Position numbers and translations under genes: made by a program. From DAOQAK01 sp043801235 (GTDB lineage Bacteria > Bacteroidota > Bacteroidia > Bacteroidales > CG2-30-32-10), in contig JAZDMF010000106.1 in the NCBI GenBank assembly GCA_043801235.1, forward strand, positions 1 to 5,494: 5,494 bases of DNA, read 5' to 3'. The notes under the pieces were generated by a model. That model did not search any database, had not been told where the DNA came from, and saw only the letters and a program-made list of their open reading frames with translations. Positions 4,877 to 5,494 of this stretch are shown here, piece by piece; the first letter of the stretch is position 1; every line of letters starts with the position of its first letter.

Positions 4877-5494
4877 TTAATCTTCTGTTTTGCGGCATTC
4901 AAGCAATCGTTTTCCGAATCGTTTACCAAAATCAATGCATTTTTCAAAATCTTTTTCATGCAGTGTGAACTTCACCGGAAAATCTTCTTCAAACATGCTT
5001 AAGCGGAGATTGGCAAGATTATCACGAATAATTTTTATTGCTTCACCGCTCCATCCGTAGGAACCGAATACAGCAGCCAGTTTTCCTCCGTCTCTGATCG
5101 GACTGATCACTGCCAGCATCTGGAAAATCTGTGGCAAAGTATTTTTATTGATCGTGGGAGAACCAATGATTATTGCGCTGCTTGCTGCAATCCGGCTTTC
5201 AATAGCTCCTGCATTCTCTTTCTCTATATCACAAACATTCACTTCTATATCACCTGCAAAACGGATACCTTCTGCAATTTTCCCGGCTATCAGAGAAGTA
5301 TTACCATACGCGGAAACATAAGGGATAAATACATTTTGTTTATCAATCAATGATAAAGCTTGTTTTGCATAAGCCTCTGACAGGTCGACATACTTTTTCC
5401 AGTTTTTTCTTAAAATGGGACCATGTCCTGTGCATATGGCTGTTATTTCAAGTGGCCTGATTTTTTCAATTGCTTTCAGCATAAAACGACTGAA
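4877..5494 (-). CDS. Class A flavodiiron protein (FprA-type A-type flavoprotein), C-terminal part
   Basis: The C-terminal 205 residues of a flavodiiron protein; the frame stays open through the right edge, so the start is outside. The ATG at 5482 is internal (FSRF precedes it). Whole class A proteins are about 400 residues: a metallo-beta-lactamase-like diiron domain, then a flavodoxin domain with FMN; they reduce O2 to water and/or NO to N2O in the cytoplasm of anaerobes. Numbering from the internal Met, TGHGPIL (18-24) is the end of the diiron domain, and His20 matches the last iron ligand. VSAYGNTS (56-63) is the FMN phosphate loop, and GSPTINKNTLP (107-117) and FGSYGWSGEA (139-148) are flavin-ring loops. 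The protein ends soon after the flavodoxin fold, so no rubredoxin domain is fused and a separate electron donor is needed. The other iron ligands are not visible. Whether O2 or NO is preferred cannot be told. Confidence 0.95.
   Translation of the reverse strand, partial: FSRFMLKAIEKIRPLEITAICTGHGPILRKNWKKYVDLSEAYAKQALSLIDKQNVFIPYVSAYGNTSLIAGKIAEGIRFAGDIEVNVCDIEKENAGAIESRIAASSAIIIGSPTINKNTLPQIFQMLAVISPIRDGGKLAAVFGSYGWSGEAIKIIRDNLANLRLSMFEEDFPVKFTLHEKDFEKCIDFGKRFGKRLLECRKTED

Overview
The window looks like a piece of a Bacteroidota (Bacteroidetes) chromosome. The DNA is AT-rich, starts lack strong Shine-Dalgarno sequences, and there is a TAnnTTTG-type -7 promoter match. The gene content also fits: an ECF sigma factor beside an outer-membrane beta-barrel protein of the PorT-like type, and two lipoproteins with short lipoboxes. 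A flavodiiron protein at the right edge suggests an anaerobe or microaerophile that must remove O2 or NO. Genus cannot be told from this sequence.

Layout. Positions 1-101 hold an imperfect direct repeat and a clear intrinsic terminator for the minus strand. Positions 102-3118 are a tight three-gene minus-strand operon, read right to left: an ECF sigma factor; a 498-residue protein with a cytoplasmic N-terminus carrying a duplicated motif, one membrane helix, an Asn-rich linker and a C-terminal beta-barrel; and a lipoprotein with a DUF2135/YfaP-like beta domain. The gaps are 5 and 6 bp and one terminator closes the unit. A 393-bp divergent intergenic region follows (3119-3511). It carries a 35+35 nt dyad built of 7-bp units and a candidate promoter for a small plus-strand GRAM/PH-like protein (3512-3865). 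That gene converges, with 2 bp between stop codons, on a minus-strand gene for an unrecognised lipoprotein (3868-4713). A 163-bp gap (4714-4876) holds a second 7-bp-periodic dyad with a different unit sequence. The window ends inside a minus-strand gene for a class A flavodiiron protein, of which the C-terminal 205 residues are visible.

How it may work. The sigma factor and the membrane-spanning barrel protein are probably a signalling pair. The N-terminus of the barrel protein sits where an anti-sigma domain would sit, its helix crosses the inner membrane, and its long flexible linker could reach an outer-membrane barrel. The lipoprotein would be a third envelope component made with them. 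This is inferred from gene order and topology; no named anti-sigma family is recognised. The GRAM-like protein, the second lipoprotein and the flavodiiron protein have no evident functional link to the operon. The most unusual non-coding signals are the two heptamer-periodic dyads, which share an architecture but not a sequence.
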